This document shows positions 27,922-37,421 of a DNA stretch of 64,000 nucleotides, one piece after another. The notes beneath the pieces were generated by a model. That model had not been told where the DNA came from, did no database searches, and worked only from the letters and a program-made list of their open reading frames with translations. The translations under genes were made by a program, and so were the position numbers. The DNA comes from Anaerosalibacter sp. Marseille-P3206 (GTDB lineage Bacteria; Bacillota; Clostridia; Tissierellales; Sporanaerobacteraceae), in assembly GCF_900155565.1 (NCBI RefSeq), contig NZ_FUHM01000002.1, forward strand, positions 434,001-498,000, given 5' to 3'. The first letter of the stretch is position 1; each line of letters opens with the position of its first letter.

Positions 27922-30249
27922 TTATTTATATGAACAAGAGAAATGTTTTACTCTATCTCTTTCCTCAGCTCTTTTTGCATCATTAAATCTATCTAATGTT
28001 CCAACAAGGTACCCAGTAATACGACGAATCCTTTCAAATTTAATATCTCCTTCTTCTCTGCCGCATTTTGGACAAGTATCTCCTATGATTCCTGTATATC
28101 CACAAATAGGGTCTCTATCAACAGGATGATTAATAGAACCATAACCAACTCCGGCTTCTTTCATAGCTCTAATTATCTTTTCGAAGGCTTCTAAGTTTTG
28201 AGTAGGATCTCCATCTACTTCTACATAGGTTATATGTCCTCCATTTGTCAATTCATGATATGGAGCTTCAATACTTATCTTGTCAAAAGCTGTTGTTTGG
28301 TAATATACAGGCACATGGAAACTATTTGTATAGTATTCCCTATCTGTAACCCCTGGAATTTCACCATATCTCTCTCTATCCATCTTTACAAATCTACCTG
28401 CAGTTCCCTCTGCTGGTGTAGCTATAAGAGAAAAGTTCATTTTGTATTTTTGACTTGCTTCATCCATCCTCTTTCTCATATGACCAATGATTTCAAGTCC
28501 TAACTTTTGTGATTCTTCAGATTCTCCATGATGTTTTCCAGTTAGTGATTTCAAACATTCTGCCAAACCAATAAATCCAGCTGTGAGTGTTCCATGTTTT
28601 AATACATCTCGAACTTCATCTTCCCAATCTAATTTATCTGAATCCAACCATAAACCTTGTCCCATTAAGAAAGGGAAATTCTTTACTTTTTTCTGTGCTT
28701 GCAATTCAAATCTTGCTAAAAGTTGATCTATAACTATATCGATAGTTTTATCTAATTCCTCAAAGAATTTATTTATATTTTGTTCACTTTTAATAGCAAG
28801 TCTTGGTAAGTTTATAGTTGTAAAACTTAAATTTCCTCTTCCAAAAATAATCTCCTTCGAAGGATCATACACATTAGCTGCAACACGCGTCCTACAACCC
28901 ATATATGCTAATTCTGTCTCTGGATGTCCTTCTACATAGTATTGTAAATTATATGGTGCATCTAAGAAGGAGAAGTTTGGAAATAGTCTCTTTGCACTTA
29001 CTTTGCATGATAGTTTAAAAAGATCGTAGTTAGGATCACCTGGATTGTAGTTGATTCCTTCCTTTACTTTAAATATTTGTATTGGGAAAATTGGTGTTTC
29101 TCCATTTCCTAATCCTCTTTCTGTAGCTAGAAGAACATTTTTAACTACCATTCTACCTTCTGGTGATGTGTCTGTTCCATAGTTTATAGAACTAAACGGA
29201 ATTTGGGCTCCTGCTCTACTGTGCATAGTGTTTAAATTGTGAATTAGAGCTTCCATAGCTTGATAAGTTCTTCTGTCTGTCTCTTTTAATGCATGCTTTT
29301 CAGCAAACTTCTGAGCCTTTTCTATTATACTAGCATCTTTAATTATTTCTTGAAGATACATTTTCTCTAGTTTTTTATACTCTTGATTTTCCTCTAATGA
29401 TGGTATAAGTCCATGTTTTTCTTCTATTTTTTCAAAAACATCTATAATAGCCTCTTCTGAATAATCTTCATCATAAATAAGTTGTAAAGCCTTCAATAAA
29501 TTTTGTCTATATACTTTTCTATAGGTCTTTCTAACACCATTAGCAAGACCATAATCAAAGTTAGGAATACTCTGGCCTCCGTGTTGATCGTTTTGGTTTG
29601 ATTGGATAGCAATACAAGCCAAAGCTGCATAACTTTGAATATCTTTAGGTTCTCTCAAAAACCCATGACCTGTGCTAAATCCACCTTTAAACAAAGTATC
29701 TATATCAATTTGACAACATGTAGTTGTAAGTGTTAAAAAATCCAAATCATGTATATGAATATCGCCATTTTTATGAGCCATAGAATGTTCTGGATTTAAA
29801 ATGAATAAATCATAAAATTGTTTTGCACCCTCTGAACCATACTTAAGCATAGTCCCCATTGCAGTATTGCCATCTATATTAGCATTTTCTCTCTTTAAAT
29901 CATTGTCCTCTGCTTCTTGAAAAGTCAAATCCTCATATACTTTCATAAGCCTAGTGTTCATCTCTCTGACCCTTGTTCTCTCTGCTCTATACAATATAAA
30001 CTCTTTAGCAGTCCTTGCATGGCCAGATTCTATAAGTACTTTTTCTACAGCATCTTGAATCTGTTCTACTTCTGGAATACTACCTCTGTATTTCTCATCA
30101 AGATAATCAGCTACATCTTCAGCCAAACTAAGTGAAATATCATAGTCTTGTCCACCTGCAGCTTGAGCAGCTTTAAATATTGCGTTTGCAATCTTTTCTA
30201 AGTTAAATGGTACTTCTCTACCATCCCTCTTTTTAATTTTCTTAATCAT
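27922..30249 (-). CDS. nrdD: Anaerobic ribonucleoside-triphosphate reductase
   Basis: Makes deoxyribonucleotides without oxygen. 775 residues. An N-terminal ATP-cone (IKKRDGREVPFNLEKI) is the allosteric site. The catalytic core contains NGDIHIHDLDF, and the C-terminus has ICGYTGIIGDTCPKCG zinc ligands. The glycyl radical region is RITGYLVGTLDRFND, with glycine near residue 746. The 275-base region upstream carries two NrdR-box-like sites (30321-30366). It pairs with nrdG just downstream. No aerobic reductase genes are in the window. Confidence 0.97.
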   Translation of the reverse strand: MIKKIKKRDGREVPFNLEKIANAIFKAAQAAGGQDYDISLSLAEDVADYLDEKYRGSIPEVEQIQDAVEKVLIESGHARTAKEFILYRAERTRVREMNTRLMKVYEDLTFQEAEDNDLKRENANIDGNTAMGTMLKYGSEGAKQFYDLFILNPEHSMAHKNGDIHIHDLDFLTLTTTCCQIDIDTLFKGGFSTGHGFLREPKDIQSYAALACIAIQSNQNDQHGGQSIPNFDYGLANGVRKTYRKVYRQNLLKALQLIYDEDYSEEAIIDVFEKIEEKHGLIPSLEENQEYKKLEKMYLQEIIKDASIIEKAQKFAEKHALKETDRRTYQAMEALIHNLNTMHSRAGAQIPFSSINYGTDTSPEGRMVVKNVLLATERGLGNGETPIFPIQIFKVKEGINYNPGDPNYDLFKLSCKVSAKRLFPNFSFLDAPYNLQYYVEGHPETELAYMGCRTRVAANVYDPSKEIIFGRGNLSFTTINLPRLAIKSEQNINKFFEELDKTIDIVIDQLLARFELQAQKKVKNFPFLMGQGLWLDSDKLDWEDEVRDVLKHGTLTAGFIGLAECLKSLTGKHHGESEESQKLGLEIIGHMRKRMDEASQKYKMNFSLIATPAEGTAGRFVKMDRERYGEIPGVTDREYYTNSFHVPVYYQTTAFDKISIEAPYHELTNGGHITYVEVDGDPTQNLEAFEKIIRAMKEAGVGYGSINHPVDRDPICGYTGIIGDTCPKCGREEGDIKFERIRRITGYLVGTLDRFNDAKRAEERDRVKHFSCSYK

Positions 30250-30320
30250 TTAACAACCTCCTTACCCCTTCCTATTTTTCTTTTTTTGTGTTAATATATG
30301 TGTTGGTGGTCTTTATTAAT

Positions 30321-30366
30321 TACTACATATCGTTATTATATGATATCAAACTACAACATATTGTGC
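30321..30366 (-). promoter_or_regulatory. Tandem NrdR boxes and -10 box upstream of nrdD
   Basis: On the minus strand the distal site reads GCACAATATGTTGTAG (30366-30351) and the proximal one TAACGATATGTAGTAA, both with an ATAT core. They resemble the NrdR consensus (for example ACACAATATCTTGTAT of E. coli nrdA, from memory). The cores at 30358-30361 and 30327-30330 are exactly 31 bp apart, three helical turns, the spacing known for NrdR pairs. A TATAAT (30340-30335) lies between the boxes, so binding would block the promoter. No nrdR is in the window. Confidence 0.65.
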
Positions 30367-30454
30367 AATAGTTTAAGACAAAATTTAAAAATCTGAATAG
30401 ATAAAAGAAGGAAATAACGTCGGTTTTCAAGATTTGTCAAACGCAGATATAATA

Positions 30455-30515
30455 GTAGGGAACTTCAGTGATATTTCAATAGACCAAATCCAATTTCATC
30501 ACTTACATTCCCTAC
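30455..30515. repeat. Imperfect 61-bp inverted repeat downstream of msrA
   Basis: The outer arms GTAGGGAA (30455-30462) and TTCCCTAC (30508-30515) and the inner arms AGTGAT and ATCACT form a long interrupted hairpin immediately after the msrA stop. It lacks a T run. It might be a weak terminator, a processed small RNA or a dead mobile repeat. Confidence 0.45.
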
Positions 30516-30524
30516 AATAGATTC

Positions 30525-31001
30525 TTATGCATCCAAATTAATATGACAATATCCATTTGGATTTTTCTTTAGATATTTTTGATGATACTCTTCAGCTTCA
30601 TAAAAGCTGGTTAATGGTTTAATTTCAGTTACTATTGGCTTATCGTATTTCTCTTGTTCAACCTTTAATGTACTTTCGATAACAGGTATATCTTCTTTGT
30701 CAATATAATATATCCCAGTCCTATATTGATGACCTATATCTCCACCTTGTTTATTTAACCATGTAGGCTCAATAATTCGCCAAAACCTAAACAAAAGTTT
30801 CTCCAAAGATATAATATTTTCATCAAACTCAATAAAACAAGCTTCTGCATGACCAGTAGTTCCTGTGCAAACTTCTTGATAGGTGGGATTTTCTTTTAAA
30901 CCATTAGCATAGCCAACCTTAGTCTTTATAACACCATCTATTCTAGACATATACTCTTCAACACCCCAAAAACATCCACCAGCTAATACAATTTTCTTCA
31001 C
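30525..31001 (-). CDS. msrA: Peptide methionine sulfoxide reductase A
   Basis: Repairs methionine-S-sulfoxide in proteins. 158 residues, normal for MsrA. The catalytic motif [17 protein letters not shown] carries the active-site cysteine near residue 8. [11 protein letters not shown] and [18 protein letters not shown] are further family blocks. The C-terminus includes one more cysteine (GYCHI), a candidate resolving residue. It is monocistronic, followed by a hairpin. No msrB is adjacent. Confidence 0.96.
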   Translation of the reverse strand: MKKIVLAGGCFWGVEEYMSRIDGVIKTKVGYANGLKENPTYQEVCTGTTGHAEACFIEFDENIISLEKLLFRFWRIIEPTWLNKQGGDIGHQYRTGIYYIDKEDIPVIESTLKVEQEKYDKPIVTEIKPLTSFYEAEEYHQKYLKKNPNGYCHINLDA

Positions 31002-31028
31002 AAAAACACCTCCATCTTTATTTTCAAA

Positions 31029-31059
31029 TAGGAGACAAAAAACCGACCTCTGTCTCCTA
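31029..31059 (-). terminator. Terminator at the end of the DUF92 gene
   Basis: TAGGAGACA (31029-31037) pairs with TGTCTCCTA (31051-31059) across a 13-nt loop; the stem overlaps the stop codon and is followed by TTTGAAAA, a weak T tract. Confidence 0.65.
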
Positions 31060-31863
31060 GATTAGACTTGAAAGACCAGTAATAATCATAGAAGATAATA
31101 GCCCACTAGATAAGTTTACAAAATTGTTATCTATAATAGATATACCGCTATATAGTGCATTTTCAATCCCTCCTGAGTATTTCTTTTCAGTAAGAGTATT
31201 GCTTATACAGCTAATGTATTTAGCTTGAACAGTAGCACCTAAAATGCTATCTATAATAGAACCTAAGAATCCACCTAGTGTTGACAATAAAAAAAATGCT
31301 AATAGATACTCATTGATTCCAAAAGATAGGATATAGCCAACAACAGATATCACTGCAATAAATCCTGCTCCAAATAGTGAAGCCATAATTCCTAAAGGAC
31401 TAATGCCTCCTGAAACACCTTTTTCAATTGGCTCCCAAGTAATAATAGATACAGGATCTTTTTTACTTAATATACCAATTTCAGAAGCCCAAGTATCAGC
31501 ATTTGCCGATGCAAGTGCTGTAGTAAACCCTAATATATAAATATAATTTCCAGTAATATAATAAATTAGTCCAAATATAAAACTAGGTAAACCATTTGCA
31601 ATAACTTGAGTAAAATCCCTTTTACCAGTCTTTTCATTCATCCTTTCATATTTATTTTTTCTAGATTTTTTAAAGTGACTAAATAAGCTAGAAGAAACAA
31701 AAAAACTAATCATAACCAAGAAAAAATATAATCCACCAAATTTATAAATAGCTAACCCATACAAGGTAGCTGCTACAAAGCCACTTGTAGATAGTGATTC
31801 TTTCTTATAAGCTAAGTAAGCAATAGAAAAACTTAATAAAAAGCCAATTATATAATCCAGCAA
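31057..31863 (-). CDS. DUF92 membrane protein (VTE6-like prenyl-phosphate kinase family)
   Basis: 268 residues, about six or seven membrane spans. Conserved blocks [29 protein letters not shown] and [20 protein letters not shown] match DUF92. In plants and cyanobacteria DUF92 includes VTE6, a phytyl-phosphate kinase. The gene directly upstream, 14 bases away, resembles dolichol/phytol kinases, so the two may act in order, phosphorylating a prenol twice. That role is inferred from the family and gene order; the substrate is unknown. Confidence 0.85.
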   Translation of the reverse strand: MLDYIIGFLLSFSIAYLAYKKESLSTSGFVAATLYGLAIYKFGGLYFFLVMISFFVSSSLFSHFKKSRKNKYERMNEKTGKRDFTQVIANGLPSFIFGLIYYITGNYIYILGFTTALASANADTWASEIGILSKKDPVSIITWEPIEKGVSGGISPLGIMASLFGAGFIAVISVVGYILSFGINEYLLAFFLLSTLGGFLGSIIDSILGATVQAKYISCISNTLTEKKYSGGIENALYSGISIIDNNFVNLSSGLLSSMIITGLSSLI

Positions 31864-31877
31864 ATTCTACACTCCTC

Positions 31878-32531
31878 TCAAAACACCAATAAATAATACA
31901 ACAAAGAAACCACTAAAGGAACCGCCAAATTGTCCGTTCCCTTTGGTGAAAACAACTCTACTATAGTTGCTACTACAGCTATTAGTATAACATACCCAAA
32001 TGAATGAAGACTATTTGTATAAAAAGTAATTGCAAAAAGACATATAAATGAAAATACAAACATTGCAAGTGAACCTTCAACACTCTTTTTAATACTTCCA
32101 AAATTCAAGCGATGTTTCCCATATTTGCTACCAATTATAGCTGCAAAACCGTCTCCATAACCCATAACCAATATCCCAGCAGCACCAATCCAAGGACTTA
32201 GCTTTTCTGAAAAACTGATTAAAGACAATATAAGTAGTGAAACAGCATAATATACGGTTCCCAATGTTTCTTCTTCCTCTTCTCGCTCCATAGCCTTAAA
32301 TATATTGTTTTTATATGATAGATAATTAATCAATACAAAAATAGCTGGAACTATAGAGGCACTCATTGGTGTTTTAAAATAATGCATTGCAATAAACCAC
32401 CAATTAGACAACATTATATGTATAAACTTCCTACTTCCTTCATTTGAAATTAAATCTCTTTTATTTAAAATAGTAGCAACTGCAATTATTAAAAATATAT
32501 AAACAAAAGATACAATTATTCCAATAGCCAT
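31878..32531 (-). CDS. Dolichol/phytol kinase-like (CDP-DAG synthase superfamily) membrane protein
   Basis: 217 residues, about six to seven membrane spans. LISNEGSRKFIHIMLSNWWF and LVMGYGDGFAAIIGSKYGKH, together with SVEGSLAMFVFSF and ELFSPKGTDNLAVPLV, are the signature blocks of the prenol kinase/CTP-dependent group (Sec59/VTE5). Members transfer phosphate from CTP to prenols. It sits 14 bases ahead of a DUF92 gene. Calling it phosphatidate cytidylyltransferase-like is equally compatible. Confidence 0.8.
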   Translation of the reverse strand: MAIGIIVSFVYIFLIIAVATILNKRDLISNEGSRKFIHIMLSNWWFIAMHYFKTPMSASIVPAIFVLINYLSYKNNIFKAMEREEEEETLGTVYYAVSLLILSLISFSEKLSPWIGAAGILVMGYGDGFAAIIGSKYGKHRLNFGSIKKSVEGSLAMFVFSFICLFAITFYTNSLHSFGYVILIAVVATIVELFSPKGTDNLAVPLVVSLLYYLLVF

Positions 32532-32555
32532 AAATTAACCCCCTTTTTAACAATT

Positions 32556-32590
32556 AAAAACATCTCTTCCTACTTCAAAGAGATGTTTTT
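32556..32590 (-). terminator. Terminator after the DegV gene
   Basis: AAAAACATCTCTT (32556-32568) pairs with AAGAGATGTTTTT (32578-32590). The flanking A and T runs make it work on both strands; on the minus strand it ends the DegV gene. Confidence 0.88.
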
Positions 32591-32611
32591 ATCTATTTAT
32601 AATTATTTTTC

Positions 32612-33448
32612 TTAATTAAATGCTACAACTATACCCCCATCATTTGCATAAACTGAACTAAGGCCTGCCATCTCTGTCACTATTATATTCTTAAAGTTAT
32701 ACTTTTTCTCTATTTCTTCCTTAAGTTCATTAGCTTTTTCAGGAGCATTACAGTGAGCTATCCCTATCGTCTTCCCTTCAGTATTTCCAGCTTCAATACC
32801 TATTATCTCAACAAATCTTTTAAAAGCCCTTTTACTTCCTCTAACCTTGTCTACTAACTTAATATTACCTTCTTGGTCTCCACCCATTATGGGCTTTATA
32901 TTCAATAGAGAAGCAATATGTGCTGCAATCTTTGTCATTCTTCCACCTTTGATTAGATTGTCAAGATTATCTAGTATAAACAAAGTCTTCATCTCTTTAA
33001 TGTATTGATTAACCTTATTTACAATGTCAAGTTTATCATATTTCTCTTGTATCAATTCAAAAATCTTCATGCTAATTAAAGTTTCGCCAACACAAGCACT
33101 TTTTGAATCAAATATGTGAATAAATTTTTCTGTACTCTCTTCTATAATGTTTTTAGCAATCATAGCACTATTATAAGTGCCACTCAACTGAGAAGACAAA
33201 GTAACCACAAATACATTGTCTGCCTTTTCATATTCCTTTATAAAGTCTCCTGGAGAAGGACTAGAAGTTTTTACAGAATTTTCGCTATTAGACATAGCAC
33301 TTAAAAGTTCATTGATATTTAATTTTTCATCATCAACATAAGTTTTATCATCTATTTGAATTTTTAATGGAACTAATCCTATATCCATTTTCTCTTTTAG
33401 CTCATCATTTAAGTCACAACTACTATCTGCAACAATTCTACAATTCAT
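32612..33448 (-). CDS. DegV-family fatty-acid-binding protein
   Basis: 278 residues. The DegV start RIVADSSCDLNDEL, the motif KTSSPSPGDFIKEYEK, VVTLSSQLSGTYNSAMIA and LDNLDNLIKGGRMTKIAA are characteristic. Proteins of this family hold a fatty acid and, as FakB, present it to the FakA kinase; FakA is not in this window. The protein is soluble and cytosolic. It stands alone with a strong terminator. Confidence 0.93.
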   Translation of the reverse strand: MNCRIVADSSCDLNDELKEKMDIGLVPLKIQIDDKTYVDDEKLNINELLSAMSNSENSVKTSSPSPGDFIKEYEKADNVFVVTLSSQLSGTYNSAMIAKNIIEESTEKFIHIFDSKSACVGETLISMKIFELIQEKYDKLDIVNKVNQYIKEMKTLFILDNLDNLIKGGRMTKIAAHIASLLNIKPIMGGDQEGNIKLVDKVRGSKRAFKRFVEIIGIEAGNTEGKTIGIAHCNAPEKANELKEEIEKKYNFKNIIVTEMAGLSSVYANDGGIVVAFN

Positions 33449-33530
33449 TACCCCTTCACCTCTTTTAAAATATTCTCAATACCATTATTATGTTTGATTT
33501 TAGTCTATGTATAGCTATTTTTTCCTCAAA

Positions 33531-34298
33531 TTAAAAAATAACCTGTTTACTTATAGCATATCCTTCTTGGAATATACTATTTAAAAATTCATGTTCAAAT
33601 CTCAACGTATCATTAGCTTTGAAATCTGTTTTAGGCTCAATAACAACAATATCATTCATTGAGTAGTTGTTTATAATATAATCTGGTATTTCATAATTCT
33701 TTTTAAACACTATTAAACACAAATTATCTACTTTATGTTCTATAAATGGAAAAAGAAAATTATTGTTTACTACACCACCATCTATATTATATGATTCATA
33801 AATACCAGATTGTAAATCTTCTATAAAATTTTCACACATAATTGAAGAATCAAAACTATTTCTTACATCTTCAATTGAATCATAGTCTTTCATTCTATAA
33901 GGAAGTAATGAACTATATTTTATAGCCTTTAGCTGAGCATCGTGTGGAGATTTTACTAAATCCACAACAACTTCTTTCAATTGATTATTTTCAACATGAG
34001 TATAGTTTACATATACATTGTCTATCACTTCATTTATACCTTCTAATGTACTTAAATAATCAATCATTCCCTGATTATCTATAACAACATCAAAAGGTAT
34101 TTCTACAGCAAAATCATTTTCTATCCAAAACTTCTTCATTTTTTCTATTTCATTTTTATATATAAAATAACTATTGATAGCACCTATTGATGTTCCAGAT
34201 ATTATATTAAATTCATACCCTCTTTCATACAATCCATAAATAACACCTGCTTGAAATGCTCCCTTTGCTCCTCCACCTTGCAAAAACAAACCATTCAT
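33531..34298 (-). CDS. Patatin-like phospholipase
   Basis: 255 residues. The oxyanion loop is LQGGGAKGAFQAGVIYGLY, the catalytic serine lies in ISGTSIGAINS (GxSxG), and the partner aspartate in NIDGGVVNNNF, so the Ser-Asp pair is complete. It is predicted soluble, with no signal peptide. It probably deacylates membrane lipids. I chose the ATG at 34298, seven bases after AAGGAGGG, rather than the 12-codon longer reading. Confidence 0.92.
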   Translation of the reverse strand: MNGLFLQGGGAKGAFQAGVIYGLYERGYEFNIISGTSIGAINSYFIYKNEIEKMKKFWIENDFAVEIPFDVVIDNQGMIDYLSTLEGINEVIDNVYVNYTHVENNQLKEVVVDLVKSPHDAQLKAIKYSSLLPYRMKDYDSIEDVRNSFDSSIMCENFIEDLQSGIYESYNIDGGVVNNNFLFPFIEHKVDNLCLIVFKKNYEIPDYIINNYSMNDIVVIEPKTDFKANDTLRFEHEFLNSIFQEGYAISKQVIF

Positions 34299-34386
34299 CT
34301 TTAGTCCCTCCTTAACCCCATTGCTACCAATCACGATTTTAACTTATTATATCACATAATACAATGGTTTGACCACTATATCCTTT

Positions 34387-34548
34387 TTACAATCTTTTTT
34401 CATTTATCCTATCACTAATCCGTTTATTGTAGTCGATTGTTTTTCTCTCATATCCTCTTCCATCAGGAGAAGAAAGTAAAAAATCGGCTGTAGCTTGATT
34501 GTTTGCAACAGGTATATCATATAATACAGCAATTCTAAGCAATGCCAT
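34387..34548 (-). CDS. 53-residue protein equal to the C-terminal third of methylglyoxal synthase
   Basis: Reads ALLRIAVLYDIPVANNQATADFL then SSP and DYNKRISDR. This follows, residue by residue in blocks, the end of E. coli MgsA (KALLRLATVWNIPVATN, ATADFIIQSP, DYQRYLADRL, from memory). The first two thirds, with the catalytic aspartates, are missing, and no upstream remnant exists. Yet AGGAGG lies seven bases before the ATG, so the piece may be translated. It can be a trimmed relic or a mini-protein. It has no known function alone. Confidence 0.7.
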   Translation of the reverse strand: MALLRIAVLYDIPVANNQATADFLLSSPDGRGYERKTIDYNKRISDRINEKRL

Positions 34549-34638
34549 TATAAAACCTCCTCTTATCATTAATCTATAATATATTTCTACATATTTTTTA
34601 TTTTTCCTCTTTATATTTTAGTTTTTTGGTAAATGCTG

Positions 34639-34647
34639 TGATATAAT
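34639..34647 (+). promoter_or_regulatory. Extended -10 promoter of the H-NOX receptor
   Basis: TG-A-TATAAT at 34639-34647 lies 33 bases upstream of the ATG, with AAGGGGG in between as the ribosome site. A poor -35 is compatible with an extended -10. Confidence 0.5.
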
Positions 34648-34680
34648 ATATGTAATCGTAAGACAAGGGGGAAAATAATT

Positions 34681-36483
34681 ATGAAAGGTACTATTGTTTC
34701 TGCTTGGATTCAAACTTGTAGAGAAGTATATGGAGAAGAAATAACTAATCAAGCAATGACACATTTTGATATTAGTCCAAATAAAATTTTTACTCTTTCT
34801 GAAGATGTAGAAGATAGAACTGCATTAGGTATTCTTGAATATATTGCTGATAAACTAAACAAATCTTCAGATGAAGTATGGAGAACTATGGGAAATCACA
34901 ATGTATTTACATATTCAAAAGTCTATCCTGCATTCTTTAGGTACAAAAATCTATACTCTTTCCTTCAAGCTATGTATGATATCCATGTAGTGGTCACTAA
35001 GAGGATACTAGGAGCAAAACCTCCTATACTAAATTTAAAGCCAATAGACAAATATACTGCACATATGACTTATTCTTCACCTAGAGGGATGTTCTCCTAT
35101 TTCCACGGCATGTTAGAAGGAGCAGCCAAATATTTTGGAGAAAACATTGAAGTTGAAACTTTAGAAAAAACAAATGATTTTACAAAAATAGCTATAACAT
35201 TTTCTGAGGAAATCTATTATCAAAGAAAGTTTAGATTAAATAAAATCTTATCCTTAGGATTTATAAAAAATATGGAAGGTAAAATATCATTAGCATCATT
35301 ATTACTTGTAGGTGTTCCCAGTGCACTGTTATTTAAATTTACACCTAATAATATAGCTTTACCAGCAACTTTAATTCTTTCAGCTGTTATACCATTTTTT
35401 ATCAGCAAAGGATTATTTAAACCATTAAAATATATTAACGAAAATTTAGATGAATTAAATAATAAGGATTTATCCCTAGTGTATGATATATCAACCAATG
35501 ACTTTTTTGAAGATATTAATAAAAAATTAAGAGAAGTAAAAGAAAACATAAAAACAGATTTTGTAGGCTATAAAGGTACTACAGACGAACTAAATGTATT
35601 TTCTGACAAATTTGCTGAGATTTCAAACAATATGAGTTATACTTCAAATGAAATATCCAATGTAGTAGAACAAGTGGCAGAAGGAGCTATACATCAAGCT
35701 AATGAAACAGAAGAAGTGGCAACTCAGTTAAATGATTCTATTATATCTTTAAATGAAGTAGTCGAAAAAGAAAATCAAGGTAAAGTGGAATTAGAAGAAG
35801 CTGTAAATAAAATCAATAAGGGCTTTGAAGATTTAAAATCTACTTCTTCTAATTTAAATCAAGTATTATTACAGTTTTCTCAAGTAAAATCTAAAGGTCA
35901 AGATTTGCAAAATAGGGCATATGAAGTCCGCAATATTGTTGAAACTGTTGAAAAAATAGCAGAACAAACAAATCTATTAGCTCTTAATGCTAGTATTGAA
36001 GCCTCTAGAGCTGGAATATATGGACAAGGGTTTACTGTTGTAGCTATGGAGATTAGAAAACTTGCAGAAGGCTCCAAAGAAGCAGTTCAAACTATCAATA
36101 ACAATTTAGAATCCTTTATTCAAAATATAGATAAATTTGTATTTGATATTTCTGACCAGTTTAATATACTAGAAAAAGAAAATGTTAAACTCAATTCAGT
36201 AGCAGAAGAAAATGCCATTTCTGTAAACTCTATAGCTCAAGTATCTGAGTTGATTATTGAATTGACAAATGAACTTACAAAAGAAACCAATAATATTAAT
36301 TCTATCTCACAAGCTATAGAAACATTGGCAGCAATTGCTGAAGAAAACTCTGCATCTTCTGAGGAAGTATCAGCTAATGTACAAACTTATACAGAAGAAA
36401 TCAGAAAGATGACAGCTAGTATATATGAGTTTAAGAAAGTTAGTATACAATTTAGTGAAGACTTAGAAAAATATATAGTATAA
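34681..36483 (+). CDS. H-NOX heme-sensor methyl-accepting chemotaxis protein (O2-type pocket)
   Basis: 600 residues: an N-terminal H-NOX heme domain (1-185), two membrane spans (about 200-245), a HAMP-like linker, and a C-terminal MCP signalling domain with the hairpin [20 protein letters not shown]. The proximal heme ligand is His102. Tyr131-Ser133-Arg135 (YSSPR) binds the propionates, and Pro115 is present. Residues Trp9, Asn74 and Tyr140 match the O2-binding pocket of the Thermoanaerobacter (Caldanaerobacter) tengcongensis H-NOX at the same numbers. It probably steers movement relative to oxygen. It is a single plus-strand unit with its own promoter and terminator. Confidence 0.93.
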   Translation: MKGTIVSAWIQTCREVYGEEITNQAMTHFDISPNKIFTLSEDVEDRTALGILEYIADKLNKSSDEVWRTMGNHNVFTYSKVYPAFFRYKNLYSFLQAMYDIHVVVTKRILGAKPPILNLKPIDKYTAHMTYSSPRGMFSYFHGMLEGAAKYFGENIEVETLEKTNDFTKIAITFSEEIYYQRKFRLNKILSLGFIKNMEGKISLASLLLVGVPSALLFKFTPNNIALPATLILSAVIPFFISKGLFKPLKYINENLDELNNKDLSLVYDISTNDFFEDINKKLREVKENIKTDFVGYKGTTDELNVFSDKFAEISNNMSYTSNEISNVVEQVAEGAIHQANETEEVATQLNDSIISLNEVVEKENQGKVELEEAVNKINKGFEDLKSTSSNLNQVLLQFSQVKSKGQDLQNRAYEVRNIVETVEKIAEQTNLLALNASIEASRAGIYGQGFTVVAMEIRKLAEGSKEAVQTINNNLESFIQNIDKFVFDISDQFNILEKENVKLNSVAEENAISVNSIAQVSELIIELTNELTKETNNINSISQAIETLAAIAEENSASSEEVSANVQTYTEEIRKMTASIYEFKKVSIQFSEDLEKYIV

Positions 36484-36510
36484 TGTTAATTTAGATATTT
36501 TTAAAGCCAT

Positions 36511-36547
36511 GATTATTGTTTGTAATCATGGCTTTAATTTTAAATTA
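36511..36547. terminator. Bidirectional terminator between receptor and membrane protein
   Basis: TTAAAGCCATGATTA (36511-36525) pairs perfectly with TAATCATGGCTTTAA (36533-36547). It touches the stop codon of the convergent gene at 36545. Confidence 0.88.
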
Positions 36548-37396
36548 TAAAATATCAGGAAAATATCGTAGTACTATCATTCCTAATAAAAAACTTAAAA
36601 CATTTGCCGTTATAGAAAAAGCTACACGTCTTGATTTAGAATGCTGTGTCAAATACCTTGAAAACATTGTTGTTTCAATAATCAGAATTACAATTTCAAA
36701 AGGAATGTAAGTAAGTATTGCAGCAAATGAGCCAGATGTATACATAGCTCCAAAAACAATAAGTGTTAATAATACTTGTGTTAATAGATTAATATACAAA
36801 AATGGTTTCCAATTTTTCTTTAAATTAAATCCAAATAAAACAAGTATTAGCCCTTCAATTATAAGAGTAATACCACAAGTAGAAATAAATTGTAATAAAT
36901 ATGCCTTAACCATTGACTTTTCTACTAAATCCCCTGTCTCACAATCAAAATATACAGTACTATTAAACGCCTTTCTATCTACAACATTTTTAGATACTAT
37001 TGTCTCTCCATCCGAAGTCACTATAATAACCTTGAATTTATCCGGAACTCCAACATAACTAAATTCGTGAATCATATCCTTTCCATCTGGAACACCAGTA
37101 AGCTTCCCAAAAATCGGAACCTTCGTTCCAGTAACAAGTGCAGGACGCCATCCATCAACATTATAATTTTCAAGAATATTATACATATTTTCTGAGTAAA
37201 TTTCTTTATCATGTATGTTCTCATGGGAATCATCCCTACTATAATCAACTAGCAAATCTAAATAGTATTCAGTTTGTGGTGGGTTTTTGACAATGATTTC
37301 AATAGATGGTTTTGGCCCGAAGTCAGCACTAGCTACTATTGGAAATGTTAAAAGAAAAACCATTAAAACTAGAAAAAATACCGAGGTCTTTTTCAT
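36545..37396 (-). CDS. Membrane protein with exported N-terminal domain, unknown function
   Basis: 283 residues: signal peptide (about 1-25, cleaved near ASADFG), an extracytoplasmic domain (about 26-160), and four or five membrane spans after residue 165. The domain begins FGPKPSIEIIVKNPPQTEYYL. I cannot assign a family with confidence. GGAGG lies near the start. A deleted copy of this gene, retaining codons 1-6 and part of the last third, is present at 39719-39789, so the gene was once duplicated here. Confidence 0.75.
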   Translation of the reverse strand: MKKTSVFFLVLMVFLLTFPIVASADFGPKPSIEIIVKNPPQTEYYLDLLVDYSRDDSHENIHDKEIYSENMYNILENYNVDGWRPALVTGTKVPIFGKLTGVPDGKDMIHEFSYVGVPDKFKVIIVTSDGETIVSKNVVDRKAFNSTVYFDCETGDLVEKSMVKAYLLQFISTCGITLIIEGLILVLFGFNLKKNWKPFLYINLLTQVLLTLIVFGAMYTSGSFAAILTYIPFEIVILIIETTMFSRYLTQHSKSRRVAFSITANVLSFLLGMIVLRYFPDIL

Positions 37397-37421
37397 TTTA
37401 CTTACCTCCTAAGGACATAAT

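Noticed and set aside
36516-36710. Plus-strand frame of 64 codons
   Set aside because: It is the shadow of the minus-strand membrane gene and starts inside a terminator.
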